Shown in pieces: positions 31,452-41,207 of a DNA stretch of 64,000 nt. Source of the DNA: Streptococcus sp. HF-1907 (GTDB lineage Bacteria; Bacillota; Bacilli; Lactobacillales; Streptococcaceae). The notes under the pieces are model-generated. The model was given only the letters and a program-made list of their open reading frames with translations. It was not told the origin of the DNA and made no database searches. A program made the position numbers and the translations under genes. Location: contig NZ_JADNQT010000010.1 in NCBI RefSeq assembly GCF_015594605.1, forward strand, positions 1 to 64,000. Reading direction: 5' to 3'. Numbering within the stretch: the first letter of the stretch is position 1; each line of letters starts with the position of its first letter.

Positions 31452-33147
31452 TGAACTTCACCCCCAACATTTCAGCATTGCTCTTACCAGATGGTACCAT
31501 CGGATAAACATGTTCACGATTTGAAATATTGACCTCAATCAACATTGGTTTATTTTCAGTAATGACTTGTAAATCCTCTTCCAAGGTATTTGGATCTGAG
31601 AATTTGTAATGAGCGATGCCATAGGCTTCAGCCATGAGCTGGAAGTTTGGCTCATCATCAAAGGTGGACTCAGAACGATGTTCATCATAGAAAGATTCCT
31701 GCCACTGACGAACCATTCCAAGTGAATGGTTATTGATGAGAACGACCTTAATTGGTACACCATAGCCATTCAAAATAGCTAATTCTTGGTTGGTCATCTG
31801 GAAGCCACCATCACCGACAAAGAGAATAACTTCTTTATCTGGGTTTGCTAGTTTGGCACCGACTGCTGCCGGAATACCAAAGCCCATGGTTCCCAAACCG
31901 CCAGAAGTAATAATCTGTCTTTCCTTTTTGAAAGGATAGAATTGAGCGGTCCACATTTGGTGCTGACCAACGTCGGTAACCACAATAGCCTCACCCTTGG
32001 TAATTTTACCGATTGTTTCAATAGCGTGCTGTGGTTTGATGATAGATTCATTGAAATCATAGTCAAATGGTGCTTTAGCTTTATTAGCTAAAACTTCCTC
32101 AGTCCAATCAGAATGTCTTGTATGAACTTCTTCAGCTTCTAACAAAATCTGCAAAGCTCTCTTAGCATCGCCTACAATCGGAATCTGTGTTTTAACCACT
32201 TTACCAATTTCAGCTGGGTCAATATCCACATGAGCTACAACTGCATTCTTAGCAAAAGTAGCTGGATTTCCCGTCAAACGATCGGCAAAACGTGAACCAA
32301 AGTTGATCATAAAATCGCAACGAGTCAAGGCCATATTAGAAGCGTAAGAACCGTGCATACCACCCATTCCTAGCGATAAAGGATGATCAATAGGCATAAC
32401 ACCTAAGCTCAAAAGAGTGGAAACAACAGGAATATTGTAACGTTCTGCAAAAGCAATCAACTCCTCAGAAGCACCTGAGTAGTTAACACCACCACCAGCA
32501 ACGATGAGAGGCTTTTTCGCTTTTCTCAACTGTTGCAAAATCTTTTTAACTTGAAGAGCATTCGGCTCAACTGTTGGTTGGTAGCTAGGAATATTGACTT
32601 CTGGATCGTTGTAGACGCTTGTCTTAGCCTCTGACACATTTTTAGGAAGGTCAATGACAACTGGTCCTGGACGACCTGTTGTGGCAATATGGACAGCTTC
32701 GGTCACGATACGAGGGATATCAGCCACATCACGAATTTGGTAATTATATTTGGTGATTGGCATGGTCACACCGATAATGTCAGCTTCCTGGAAAGCATCC
32801 TTACCAATTCCTGGTGTAGCTACTTGACCTGTGAAGACCAACATAGGCACGCTATCGCTCATCCCATCGGCAATCCCTGTAATGGCATTAGTAGCACCTG
32901 GACCGCTGGTAACAATTGAAACACCGAGCTTGCCAGTTGATTTGGCATAGCCTTCAGCTTCATGGAGGGCTCCCTGCTCATGACGAGCTAAAATATGGCG
33001 AATACCTTCAAATTCGTAAATGGCATCGTAAAGTGGCAAGACAGCACCACCTGGATAACCAAAAATGGTTTCAACACCTAAACTTTTTAGAGTTTCAAGA
33101 ACTAACTCTGAACCGTTTTTAAGTTCTTCTAAATGTATTTGTTTCAC
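31444..33147 (-). CDS. ilvB: Acetolactate synthase large (catalytic) subunit
   Basis: ThDP and FAD enzyme that condenses pyruvate (or pyruvate with 2-oxobutyrate). 567 residues. ThDP-activating Glu in LARHEQGALHEAEGYAKSTG, ThDP-binding GDGGFQMTNQELAILNGYGVPIKVVLINN, and the FAD region GMGGMHGSYASNMAL. The start codon is GTG with AAGGAGG five bases upstream. Transcribed with ilvN, ilvC and ilvA from a promoter separate from ilvD. Confidence 0.97.
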   Translation of the reverse strand: MKQIHLEELKNGSELVLETLKSLGVETIFGYPGGAVLPLYDAIYEFEGIRHILARHEQGALHEAEGYAKSTGKLGVSIVTSGPGATNAITGIADGMSDSVPMLVFTGQVATPGIGKDAFQEADIIGVTMPITKYNYQIRDVADIPRIVTEAVHIATTGRPGPVVIDLPKNVSEAKTSVYNDPEVNIPSYQPTVEPNALQVKKILQQLRKAKKPLIVAGGGVNYSGASEELIAFAERYNIPVVSTLLSLGVMPIDHPLSLGMGGMHGSYASNMALTRCDFMINFGSRFADRLTGNPATFAKNAVVAHVDIDPAEIGKVVKTQIPIVGDAKRALQILLEAEEVHTRHSDWTEEVLANKAKAPFDYDFNESIIKPQHAIETIGKITKGEAIVVTDVGQHQMWTAQFYPFKKERQIITSGGLGTMGFGIPAAVGAKLANPDKEVILFVGDGGFQMTNQELAILNGYGVPIKVVLINNHSLGMVRQWQESFYDEHRSESTFDDEPNFQLMAEAYGIAHYKFSDPNTLEEDLQVITENKPMLIEVNISNREHVYPMVPSGKSNAEMLGVKFNA

Positions 33148-33174
33148 AAGCTCCTCCTTCTCATGTATTTTTCA

Positions 33175-33233
33175 AATTTTCTAAAAATTCGAAACCTTAC
33201 ATAGTATGATAACATTTTCTGATGATTTTGCAA
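33175..33233 (-). promoter_or_regulatory. ilvB promoter with CodY-like box in the leader
   Basis: Minus strand TTGCAA (33228-33233), 16 bases, TATCAT (33206-33211). About ten bases after the expected start, 33175-33189 reads AATTTTCTAAAAATT on the plus strand, one mismatch from the CodY consensus; binding there would act as a roadblock. Confidence 0.7.
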
Positions 33234-33340
33234 TAGTTTTTTTGGTAAATAAATCGCTTACTTCTTTATTTTCTGATATTTATCATCTTATTGATTTCAA
33301 TTCATTTGGTTTAGTAGCGACAAGTTAGTTTTCAAAGAAA

Positions 33341-33363
33341 AAGGTGGAATTGATTTCCACCTT
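33341..33363 (-). terminator. ilvD terminator
   Basis: Perfect nine-base stem AAGGTGGAA / TTCCACCTT followed by TTTCTTTG on the minus strand, 20 bases after the ilvD stop, so ilvD and ilvBNCA are separate units. Confidence 0.85.
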
Positions 33364-33382
33364 AAAATATGTTTAAGAACCT

Positions 33383-35116
33383 TTATTTTTTAGCGCGATC
33401 CTTGTCTTCAGCTTCACGTTCAGCTTTGCGTTCTTCAAACTCTTCTTGACTCATCATTGAGCCACCAAAGTTTGCTGATGAAGCAAAAGCTGTGTAACGA
33501 CGCAACCAGCCACTTGAAATTTTTGATTTGAACGGTTTGAGGTCTTTACGACGTTCTTCTAAAGTCGCATCATCAACCATCAAATCAATGGTACGGTTGG
33601 TCAAGTCAATGCAAATTTCGTCGCCATCTTTGATAAGAGCGATATTTCCGCCTTCTGCAGCCTCTGGAGAAATGTGACCAATAGCGATACCACGTGTGGC
33701 ACCTGAGAAACGACCGTCTGTGATAAGGGCTACATCTTTACCAAGACCGCGTCCAACGATTTTAGAAGTTGGTGCAAGCATTTCTGGCATGCCTGGACCG
33801 CCTTGAGGACCTTCGTAACGAATAACCACAACATGACCTTTTTGGACAGTTCCATTGTCAATCAATTCAAGCGCTTCGTCTTGTGAATCACAACAGATGG
33901 CTTTACCACGGAAAGTTTTAACAGAAGGATCTACACCACCGACCTTGATAACGGCACCGTCTTGTGCAATATTTCCGTAAAGAATTGATAGACCACCAAC
34001 TGGTGAAATTGGACTTTCAATTGGGTGAATGATTTCTTCGTTTTTGATAACAGCGTCAGACACATTTTCCTTAAGGGTCTTACCAGTGACAGTGATACGG
34101 TCACCCTTGATAGAACCGTTTTTAATCAATTGGTTGATGATAGCTGACACACCACCAGCATCGTGAACATCATGCATAGTGTAAATAGATGATGGAGCAA
34201 TTTTTGAAAGGTAAGGTGTTTTCTTAGCAATTTCATTGATATCTTTAAGGTCGTAGTCAATACCTGCTTCGCGAGCGATAGCAAGGGTGTGAAGAACAGT
34301 GTTAGTTGAACCACCCATAGCCATATCAAGAGCAAAGGCATCATCAATAGCTTCTTTTGTGACAATATCACGTGGGCGAATGTCATTCTTGATGTTTTCC
34401 ATCAATTGTGTTGCAGCTTGACGAACCAATTCACGACGTTCATCTGAAACCGCAAGGATAGTACCATTACCAGGAAGGGCAAGACCGAGCACTTCCATCA
34501 ATGAGTTCATTGAATTAGCTGTGAACATTCCTGAACATGAACCACAAGTTGGGCAGGCATTTTTTTCCAAGAAATCAAGTTCTTCTTTAGACATATCACC
34601 TGCTTGGTAGGTACCTACAGCTTCAAAGAGGCTTGAAAGAGTAGCTTGGTGACCAGTCATGTCAACGCCGCCTTTCATTGGACCACCTGAACAGAAGACA
34701 GCTGGCACATTGGTACGTATAGCTGCTAAAATCATTCCTGGGGTAATTTTATCACAGTTTGGGATATAGAAAACACCATCAAACCAGTGAGCATTGATAA
34801 CAGTTTCTGCAGCGTCAGCGATGATTTCACGTGAGGGAAGGCTGTAACGCATTCCGATATGCCCCATAGCAATCCCATCATCAACACCAATAGTATTAAA
34901 TTCAAATGGGATACCACCCGCCTCACGGATAGCTTCCTTAGCGATATCTGCTAATTCGCGCAAATGAACGTGTCCTGGTACGATATCAATGTAAGAATTA
35001 CAAATCGCAATAAATGGTTTTTGCATATCTTTAGCTGATTTTACTTGTCCAGTCGCATAAAGAAGACCACGGGCAGGTGCTTTATCAACACCAACTTTAA
35101 TCATATCACTTCGCAT
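33383..35116 (-). CDS. ilvD: Dihydroxy-acid dehydratase
   Basis: Fe-S dehydratase giving the 2-oxo acids for branched-chain amino acids. 577 residues. Cluster cysteines are in [14 protein letters not shown] and [18 protein letters not shown]; the C-terminal part has [24 protein letters not shown]. Two close Met starts exist: I choose 35116 because GAGGA is seven bases away, against three or fewer for the Met at 35122. Like acnA, it needs clusters from suf. Confidence 0.97.
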   Translation of the reverse strand: MRSDMIKVGVDKAPARGLLYATGQVKSAKDMQKPFIAICNSYIDIVPGHVHLRELADIAKEAIREAGGIPFEFNTIGVDDGIAMGHIGMRYSLPSREIIADAAETVINAHWFDGVFYIPNCDKITPGMILAAIRTNVPAVFCSGGPMKGGVDMTGHQATLSSLFEAVGTYQAGDMSKEELDFLEKNACPTCGSCSGMFTANSMNSLMEVLGLALPGNGTILAVSDERRELVRQAATQLMENIKNDIRPRDIVTKEAIDDAFALDMAMGGSTNTVLHTLAIAREAGIDYDLKDINEIAKKTPYLSKIAPSSIYTMHDVHDAGGVSAIINQLIKNGSIKGDRITVTGKTLKENVSDAVIKNEEIIHPIESPISPVGGLSILYGNIAQDGAVIKVGGVDPSVKTFRGKAICCDSQDEALELIDNGTVQKGHVVVIRYEGPQGGPGMPEMLAPTSKIVGRGLGKDVALITDGRFSGATRGIAIGHISPEAAEGGNIALIKDGDEICIDLTNRTIDLMVDDATLEERRKDLKPFKSKISSGWLRRYTAFASSANFGGSMMSQEEFEERKAEREAEDKDRAKK

Positions 35117-35152
35117 AAGCATTTCCTCGTTCTATCTTTTATCTTACATTAA

Positions 35153-35198
35153 ATGTTAACACTTTTTTAGCTATTGTCAACTGAATTTTCTGACTATT
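35153..35198 (-). promoter_or_regulatory. ilvD promoter with adjacent CodY-like box
   Basis: Minus strand TTGACA (35175-35180), 16 bases, TAACAT (35153-35158). Directly upstream, 35184-35198 reads AATTTTCTGACTATT on the plus strand, two mismatches from the CodY consensus. Confidence 0.65.
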
Positions 35199-35256
35199 TT
35201 TGGTGAAACGTTTTCTTAATTTTCTAATACCAGATTTACTTGGGTATTTGAAAAGC

Positions 35257-35285
35257 AAAAAAGAGCCAGACCAATCGCCTAGCTC
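35257..35285 (-). terminator. fakA terminator
   Basis: Minus strand GAGCTAG / CTGGCTC (one G-U), then TTTTTTG. Confidence 0.8.
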
Positions 35286-35292
35286 CTACTAA

Positions 35293-36954
35293 TTATTCAA
35301 CACTCATGAGGTATGGGTAAACGGGTTGTCCACCTTGGTGGATTTCCACTTCAACATCTTCATAAGTTTCTTCTAGGTATTCAGAAATAACTTCTGCCAA
35401 CTCTTGATTACCTTCTTCACCAACGTAGATGGCTACGATTTCGCTATCTTCGTCAATCATTTTGGCAAAGGTATCTTTAAGGGCAACAACAATATCTGGA
35501 TTTGAAACAACGATTTTACCATCGACCATTCCAAGAATATCATTTTCATGAATCTCAAGACCGTCAATTGTTGTATCACGAACAGCAAGTGTGACACTTC
35601 CGCTGACAACATCTGAAAGGCTAGCTGTCATAGCAGTAACATTTTCTTCCAATGATTTACTTGGGTCAAAAGCAAGAAGGCTTGTGAATCCTTGTGGCAC
35701 TGTGCGTGTTTCGACAACTGCTGCTGGAACATCAACCACATCTGCTGCTGATTGTGCAGCCATGAAGATATTTTTGTTATTTGGCAAGATAATCACGTTT
35801 TTAGCATTTACTTCTTCGATAGCTTTAACAATGTCTTCTGTTGATGGGTTCATTGTTTGACCACCTGAGATGATGTAGTCAACGCCTTGTGATTTGAAGA
35901 TTTCGGCTAGGCCGTCACCTGCTACTACTGCAATGACGCCGTAATCTTTTGCTTCTTGTTGAACTGGCGCAGCTTCTTTTTCTAGAACAGCTTCGTGTTG
36001 ACCACGCATGTTGTCCACTTTAACTTTAACGAGTGCTCCGTACTTAAGACCTTCTTGAAGGACAAGTCCTGGGTCTTCAGTGTGGACGTGTACTTTAGCA
36101 ATTTCATCGTCATTAACCACAATGAGTGAGTCACCAAGGCCACTCAAGTAGCCTGAAAACTCTTCATAGTTGAACTCTTTCACATAGGTTGGACCTTGTT
36201 TAAGAGAGACCATGATTTCAGTACAGTAACCGTAAGTGATGTCCTCTGTCGCCACGTGTCCTGCAACTGATTTGTGGTGCTCAGCGTTGATCATTTCAGT
36301 CATGATAGCTGGTGTTACTTGGAACTCTTCAGAAGCAATATAGTCGCCAGTAAGAGCTGACAAGAAACCTTCGTAGATGAAGACAAGACCTTGACCACCA
36401 GAGTCGACAACGCCAACTTCTTTCAGAACTGGAAGCAATTCTGGTGTCTTAGCAAGGGCTGCTTTGGCGCCATCAAGAGCTGCGCGCATAACTTCAACCG
36501 CATCGTTAGTTTCTTCTGCTTTTTTTAGGGCAGTTGTCGCTGCACCACGTGAAACAGTGAGGATTGTTCCTTCAACAGGTTTCATAACGGCTTTGTAAGC
36601 TACTTCAACCCCTGCTTGGAAAGCGTGAGCTAGGTCACTACCTGTCAATTCATCCTTACCTTTAACACTTTGACCGAATCCACGGAACAACTGCGATGTG
36701 ATAACACCTGAGTTACCACGGGCACCCATCAAAAGACCTTTTGAAAGGATTTGTCCGACTTCACCAACTGTTGAAGCTGGTTTGTCTGCAACTTCTTTAG
36801 CCCCGTTTTCCATGGTCATGCCCATATTTGTACCAGTATCACCATCAGGAACTGGGAAAACGTTCAATGAGTTAACATATTCTGCTTGTTTACTTAAACG
36901 AGTACTGGCCGCTTGAACCATCTCTTGAAATAAACTTGTCGTAATATTTGACAC
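35293..36954 (-). CDS. fakA: Fatty acid kinase catalytic subunit FakA (DhaL/DAK2 domain)
   Basis: ATP-binding subunit that phosphorylates fatty acids held by a FakB (DegV) partner, feeding exogenous acyl chains into lipid synthesis. 553 residues. The N-terminal DhaL kinase domain has VPDGDTGTNMGMTM and the MGARGNSGVITSQLFRGF nucleotide loop; a central domain and C-terminal DAK-like domain (GIIVLPNNKNIFMA-like segment) follow. Start is GTG overlapping the asp23 stop (TAGTG), with GGAG inside asp23. No fakB is in the window. Relevant neighbour by function: the oleate hydratase at 48 kb. Confidence 0.9.
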   Translation of the reverse strand: MSNITTSLFQEMVQAASTRLSKQAEYVNSLNVFPVPDGDTGTNMGMTMENGAKEVADKPASTVGEVGQILSKGLLMGARGNSGVITSQLFRGFGQSVKGKDELTGSDLAHAFQAGVEVAYKAVMKPVEGTILTVSRGAATTALKKAEETNDAVEVMRAALDGAKAALAKTPELLPVLKEVGVVDSGGQGLVFIYEGFLSALTGDYIASEEFQVTPAIMTEMINAEHHKSVAGHVATEDITYGYCTEIMVSLKQGPTYVKEFNYEEFSGYLSGLGDSLIVVNDDEIAKVHVHTEDPGLVLQEGLKYGALVKVKVDNMRGQHEAVLEKEAAPVQQEAKDYGVIAVVAGDGLAEIFKSQGVDYIISGGQTMNPSTEDIVKAIEEVNAKNVIILPNNKNIFMAAQSAADVVDVPAAVVETRTVPQGFTSLLAFDPSKSLEENVTAMTASLSDVVSGSVTLAVRDTTIDGLEIHENDILGMVDGKIVVSNPDIVVALKDTFAKMIDEDSEIVAIYVGEEGNQELAEVISEYLEETYEDVEVEIHQGGQPVYPYLMSVE

Positions 36955-37319
36955 TAATCTTCTCCTACAACTTTAATATTTTGTACGTAAACATTCACCA
37001 TATCTGCTGAAATTCCCAATTGATTTTCAAGATTGAACTTGACACGTTCTTGAATGTTTTTTGACACTTCACTGATTTTAACACCGTAACTCATAACAGT
37101 GTAAACGTCAACTGAAATTCCTGCTTCCGTTGATTTAACAACAACACCTTTTGCGTAGTTTTCTTTACGCAAGAGCGCTTGGAAGTTATCTTTTAGAGCA
37201 CTTTTGCTCGCCATGCCAACAACGCCAAAAATTTCCGTTGCTGAGCCTCCAACGACGGTTGCAATGACGTCATCAGAAAGCTCGATTTGACCATCTTTTG
37301 TATTAATTTTTACAGTCAT
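36954..37319 (-). CDS. Asp23/Gls24-family protein (YloU-like)
   Basis: Small Asp23-domain protein of 121 residues (MTVKINTKDGQIELSDDVIATVVGGSATEIFGVVGMAS), without signal or membrane segment. The gene order rpmB-yloU-fakA is conserved in Firmicutes and suggests a role tied to FakA, possibly in membrane or envelope stress. Overlaps fakA by one base. Confidence 0.92.
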   Translation of the reverse strand: MTVKINTKDGQIELSDDVIATVVGGSATEIFGVVGMASKSALKDNFQALLRKENYAKGVVVKSTEAGISVDVYTVMSYGVKISEVSKNIQERVKFNLENQLGISADMVNVYVQNIKVVGED

Positions 37320-37479
37320 ATCTACTACCTCAAAAAGTTTTTATCAGTTTATTTTACCATATCTTAAGAACAATGTAAAAAAATATAGGCAGTTTTCGCA
37401 TAAGATAAGGCTTTCAAGGAAAATAAAAAAGCCCCGAGGGACAATGTCATTAAGTTAAGACATTGCCGGAGAATTGGTA

Positions 37480-37520
37480 CAGCACTCTTAGACGAATTGT
37501 TAGTTTAAGAGTGCTGTTTT
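37480..37520 (+). terminator. Hairpin inside the IS end
   Basis: Perfect 11-bp stem CAGCACTCTTA / TAAGAGTGCTG followed by TTTTC on the plus strand. It would stop transcripts entering the element from the asp23 side, antisense to the transposase. Confidence 0.65.
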
Positions 37521-37581
37521 CTTGTTTCTTGGCGCACAAAATGCCTTAGCACACTGCTCTTTGCTCACTATTCATCGCCTT

Positions 37582-38845
37582 TTATGCTATTCTATAGATA
37601 AAACTGACAACTGTTTGGTAACGTATCTTTCGCTTGTGTTTTCGGTGTTGACGTGTGGGAACTAAGTGACTTGAGAGGTAATCAAATAGTTGTTTGGTAG
37701 GGATTTTATCACTCAAAAAGAGACGACAAGCGTAAGCAGCGTCTGAAAAATTAATGGGATAGACATAACGGTTACTTACTTTTTGAGCCATTTGTGAAGA
37801 GACTGCACGCGTAAAGTTGTACATGGTTAAGTGAGCAAAAATCTCTTGGTGAATCCCTACCACTTTTTTCGAATGAAAACTGACCAGCCCTAAGTTGTAT
37901 TTTAAGGCTCTAAAAGAAGTCTCTATGCCCCATCTACTGGCGTAGAGGCTTTTTAATGTCTCAGCATCGAAATCTGTGTTAGTAACCAAGGATTCAAAGC
38001 TGCCATTCTCAAGTTCAAAGCAGACCATTCTAAATGTCAGTGAATAGGTCATAAATTCCTTGCTTGATTGAGGCAGAAAGTCAAAGGCTTGATGGCTTGG
38101 TAACCATTTATAGTTTGGATTATGTTTAACGTGATTAGAGTTCTTACGTGTTAAAAAGAGCTGAATCTTTTCATCTAGACAACTATTCTCAGGAAGTTTC
38201 AAGCTCCGCTTCATTCCAGACTTGCCTCCTTTAATCCGAATGACATAATCCCAGTCTCTTTCCTGACAATGCGTCATGAGATTATAGGACTCATAGCCTC
38301 TGTCTGCGATGACTAAGCCTTTAGCGAAAGGGAGAGCTTTCCATCATGTCAATCACTGCACGCCGTTCGTCCATCTGCCTTCTAGGTTGAATTCGAGCGT
38401 CAAGATAGAGTCCCTGAGTTAGGTCATACAAGGCATTGAGATGAAGGAGATTATAAGCACGCCCACCAGTGTTTGACGAACAATAGGAGTCAGGGTCACC
38501 TGGATTAACCGGGATGTTTAGATCTGTCCCGTAAACTGCCAAAATAGGATAATCCGTTGTTGGGTAAATTTCTTTCGTAAAGGCATGAAAAAGTGCCTGA
38601 AAAGCTTCAGGTTTCACTTTGTAACGACTCTGTACGAAAGCTGAATTGGAGATAGGGTGACCAAGTTGAAGTAACTCTCGTGATAAGGTCTGCCCGCCCA
38701 TTTCTAATAAGGTAAGCAGGACTTGGTCAAAACCCAGTTTGCGACTTCTCGTGAAATCCTTTGAGGGATTATAGACATAATCTGCTGCATATGAGGTAAT
38801 TTGTTTCACACAATGGAGTAACTGATTTTTGATAAGGTTAGACAT
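37582..38845 (-). pseudogene. IS4-family transposase, frameshifted
   Basis: Two pieces: an N-terminal 174-residue frame (38845 to 38321, RBS AGGAGG) and a C-terminal 231-residue frame from 38277. DDE residues: first Asp in LAVYGTDLNIPVN, second in LVIADRGYESYN (read in the C-terminal frame upstream of its first Met), Glu in the IS4 signature Y-x2-R-x3-E-x6-K (SLYASRWGIETSFRALKYN). At about 38326 one extra C (TTTCGCTAAA on the minus strand) shifts the frame after MESSPF; removing it joins F to AKGLVIADRGYE. Either a real inactivating mutation or, less likely, programmed frameshifting. Confidence 0.88.
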
Positions 38846-38957
38846 CTGATTTTACCTCCTAGCTTTAGTCTACTACAAGGAAATAGAAAAAGACTAGCAG
38901 AAACTTCTTCTGTTAGTCTTAACTTAATGACATTGCCCCGAGGGACCTTTTTTGTTA

Positions 38958-39146
38958 TTATACGCGTTGTACTTTACCAGATTTAAGCGCACGAGCTGAA
39001 ACCCAAACTTTTTTTGGTTTACCATCGATAAGAACAGTAACTTTTTGAAGATTTGGTTTAACAGTACGTTTTGTTTGGTTCATCGCGTGTGAACGGTTGT
39101 TACCAGAAACTGTTTTACGTCCTGTGAAGTAACATACTTTAGCCAA
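38958..39146 (-). CDS. rpmB: 50S ribosomal protein L28
   Basis: 62-residue large-subunit protein ([28 protein letters not shown]), the cysteine-poor form without the zinc CxxC pairs. RBS AGGAGG. Its downstream terminator has been split by the IS4 element and an older IS lies about 100 bases upstream, so this essential gene is boxed in by two insertions. Confidence 0.97.
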   Translation of the reverse strand: MAKVCYFTGRKTVSGNNRSHAMNQTKRTVKPNLQKVTVLIDGKPKKVWVSARALKSGKVQRV

Positions 39147-39205
39147 TACAATTTCCTCCTATATTGATCAATATTTACGGATGTGCTAGCACCACATACT
39201 AGGAT

Positions 39206-39234
39206 AGTATACCATATCTATCAGTGTAATGCAA
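39206..39234 (-). promoter_or_regulatory. rpmB promoter
   Basis: Minus strand TTGCAT (39229-39234), 17 bases, TATACT (39206-39211). The older IS starts 14 bases upstream of the -35, so the core promoter was spared. Confidence 0.75.
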
Positions 39235-39247
39235 TATATTTTTATTA

Positions 39248-40854
39248 TGAATCAATTCCGAAAGTCCGTTTTTTGCCATCTATCACTCTTTGGAGGAACA
39301 TTTTGACCATCAAAAAAGAGTATGGTGTGCTCAAATCGCCTTGTTCAGTGTGATTTAGAATTGAAAGGAGTACTGTTCTCCCCAAAAGGGCAGATTCCTA
39401 CCTTGGTCTTAAGGGAAACTTTTAAACTTAAACAACCCAACTGGCCAAATGTGACGTCTGCCCGTGATTGAGCTTGTACAAGGCGAAGCCTACCAGGACT
39501 AGAAAGCTCATGGTGACAACTACTTTCATTTTAGCTAAGCCCCTAATGGTGTGATTTTCCAAATGAAAATCCCTGTCCAATCGCCCATTTAGCCTCTCGA
39601 TACTCGTCCATTCTTTGTAAAGTCTCTTAAACTTAGCACTGGAACGAGCTACGATAGTGACTATAATAGGCTCAACACTACGCTTAAAACGATAAATCTT
39701 AGAATTATTGTATTTAGGATGAAAGCCATAACGTAGGCTGTCCGAAGACTTATCGTAACCTTTGTAAACCAACTCAATCGCTTTGCCATTGTCAGCCACA
39801 TACCAAACTTGGCCACTCTGATTGTCAATCAAATCAGTATCTAAATACTGTCTGGGCTAGTCCTCTTTCCACTGGTGCTTATTGTCAATGATAGGGATAA
39901 TTGCGGCTTCTTCTAAGAGAGTCTGGAGAGGCTTGCCACTATAACCTTTATCAGCCATTAGGCACTTGGCTCTGTCAAGAATGGTCTGACTCATGTTTCT
40001 GATTGTCCTTTTGGCAATTGTCGTCTCGGCTCTCCTTTAGAAGCTGGTGTCACTTCCCAATCAACTGGTAAGCCGCACTTAGTATCCGCAAATAAGTGGA
40101 GACGATACCCAAAATGATTAATGGGTAAGACCTGACCGTTAGGTAATTACGTCTCTTTCTTGGAGAAATCAGCGTCTAAATCAGAGCGGTGGTCCCGTCT
40201 TTTCTTATTCTTTTGATACGAACTAGCGTAACTGTCTAGATACTTCCCGTCTAAGGCCAAATGGACACCAAAACCAGGTAAGCTGTCATAGACCACGGCG
40301 ACCGCAGTTTTAGCCCAAGCCTCTAAGTTGTCAACGACTGCTTCTAAGTCTGTCATAAAACGTGAGAAACTGGCTGCCGATGGGGCACGGACTTTCTTGG
40401 AGCTCCCATCTTTTAGAGTAACAGAGTGAGTCTCGAAGCCACAGATTTGACATAGCTGACTGTTACAGTTGAGTTGACAAATCAGTTGCCTGTCAGTTTG
40501 AAATTGAAGCACTAATTTGGCAATATAGGCTATAAAGTAAGACTCAACACTATAGTCTTGACGCCCTCCTTTACGTTTGGATTCTATCTGTTCAAGTAGA
40601 CCTGTCTCAGGAAGGCTATCAACCACAGCTAAAATTTTTTCTAAATCACCTAGTTCTGTCTCCTCAAAGAGGTTGAGTTGTGTTACACTTTTTATTGTAA
40701 GACCTCGCTATTTTTTTACAATCCTATTATAACGCTCTGACGTTTCACTGAGGCTTACAAAAGGGAAAATCGCCATTCTTTCGTGGCGATTTTTCTTTTT
40801 ATAACGCTGAAATCGGTTGATATAACTAATCTAGTGGAGTTCGGAATTGATTCA
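39248..40854. mobile_element. Decayed insertion sequence, about 1.6 kb
   Basis: Both ends carry a 15-bp inverted repeat TGAATCAATTCCGAA (39248-39262 and 40840-40854). The six bases outside each end are TTATTA, a possible target duplication, though the AT-rich text makes chance plausible. The interior is a transposase gene with several lesions. It lies between fba and rpmB, which are normally near neighbours in streptococci. Confidence 0.75.
39428..40695 (-). pseudogene. DDE transposase pseudogene of the decayed IS
   Basis: N-terminal part (40626 downward, open further up to about 40695): QLNLFEETELGDLEKILAVV, then IESKRKGGRQDYSVESYFIAYIAK and LALDGKYLDSYAS. It stops after DADFSKKET at 40147; the next frame continues NGQVLPINHFGYRLHLFADTKCGLPVDWEVTPASKGE and stops again near 40000. 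A C-terminal part (39832-39428) holds EWTSIERLNGRLDRDF with the catalytic Glu region. The likely start codon reads ATA behind a GAGG box, so the start is mutated too. Overall similarity is to DDE_Tnp_1 transposases; family is not certain. Confidence 0.8.
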
Positions 40855-41157
40855 TTATTATATTTTGGACAGAATTTTCCAAAATTGCCCCTACTCCCTC
40901 AACGAGACTGCAATGTTATTTTCATTTAGAGGCAACTCAAGAGTGTGTTGGTCATTTAGTAGCAGTAACGTGACCTAGGTTTACCTACACGTTACCAAGA
41001 ATGTGAAAAATATGACTAACGTAATTGATACACCCATTAAATAATCTAGAATCAAGCAGCTAACAAGGGACAAAATAATTTTGCTTATCCTTACTTAATA
41101 CGCTTTAAACCAGTAACATTTTTCATCGATTTTAAATGTGAGGACAAAAGTATCAAA
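40855..41157. other. Gap between IS remnant and fba; one hairpin
   Basis: No gene or known RNA recognised. At 40965-40995 GTAACGTG pairs with CACGTTAC around an inner TAGGT/ACCTA stem, without a T-run. The rest is AT-rich and unstructured to the eye. Confidence 0.5.
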
Positions 41158-41183
41158 AAGGCTTATCCTTTCGGATAAACCTT
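41158..41183 (-). terminator. fba terminator
   Basis: Minus strand AAGGTTTATCC / GGATAAGCCTT (one G-U), GAAA loop, then TTTGA, 25 bases after the fba stop. Confidence 0.85.
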
Positions 41184-41207
41184 AATTTAATAACGTTTCA
41201 AGCTAGA

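Larger units (their letters stand above)
37442..38935. mobile_element. Complete IS4-type insertion sequence, 1,494 bp, in the rpmB terminator
   Basis: The ends are a perfect 20-bp inverted repeat (37442-37461 and 38916-38935), beginning CAATGTCATTAAGTTAAGAC. It is flanked by an exact 10-bp target duplication CCCCGAGGGA (37432-37441 and 38936-38945). Removing the element and one copy restores a hairpin with A6 and T6 flanks, the original rpmB terminator. The preserved ends and duplication point to a recent insertion. It carries one transposase gene broken by a frameshift. Confidence 0.93.

Noticed and set aside
33148..33382. T-box or leader-peptide attenuator before ilvB
   Set aside because: No T-box core (AGGGTGGNACCGCG) and no Leu/Ile/Val-rich leader ORF; the only hairpin there is the ilvD terminator.
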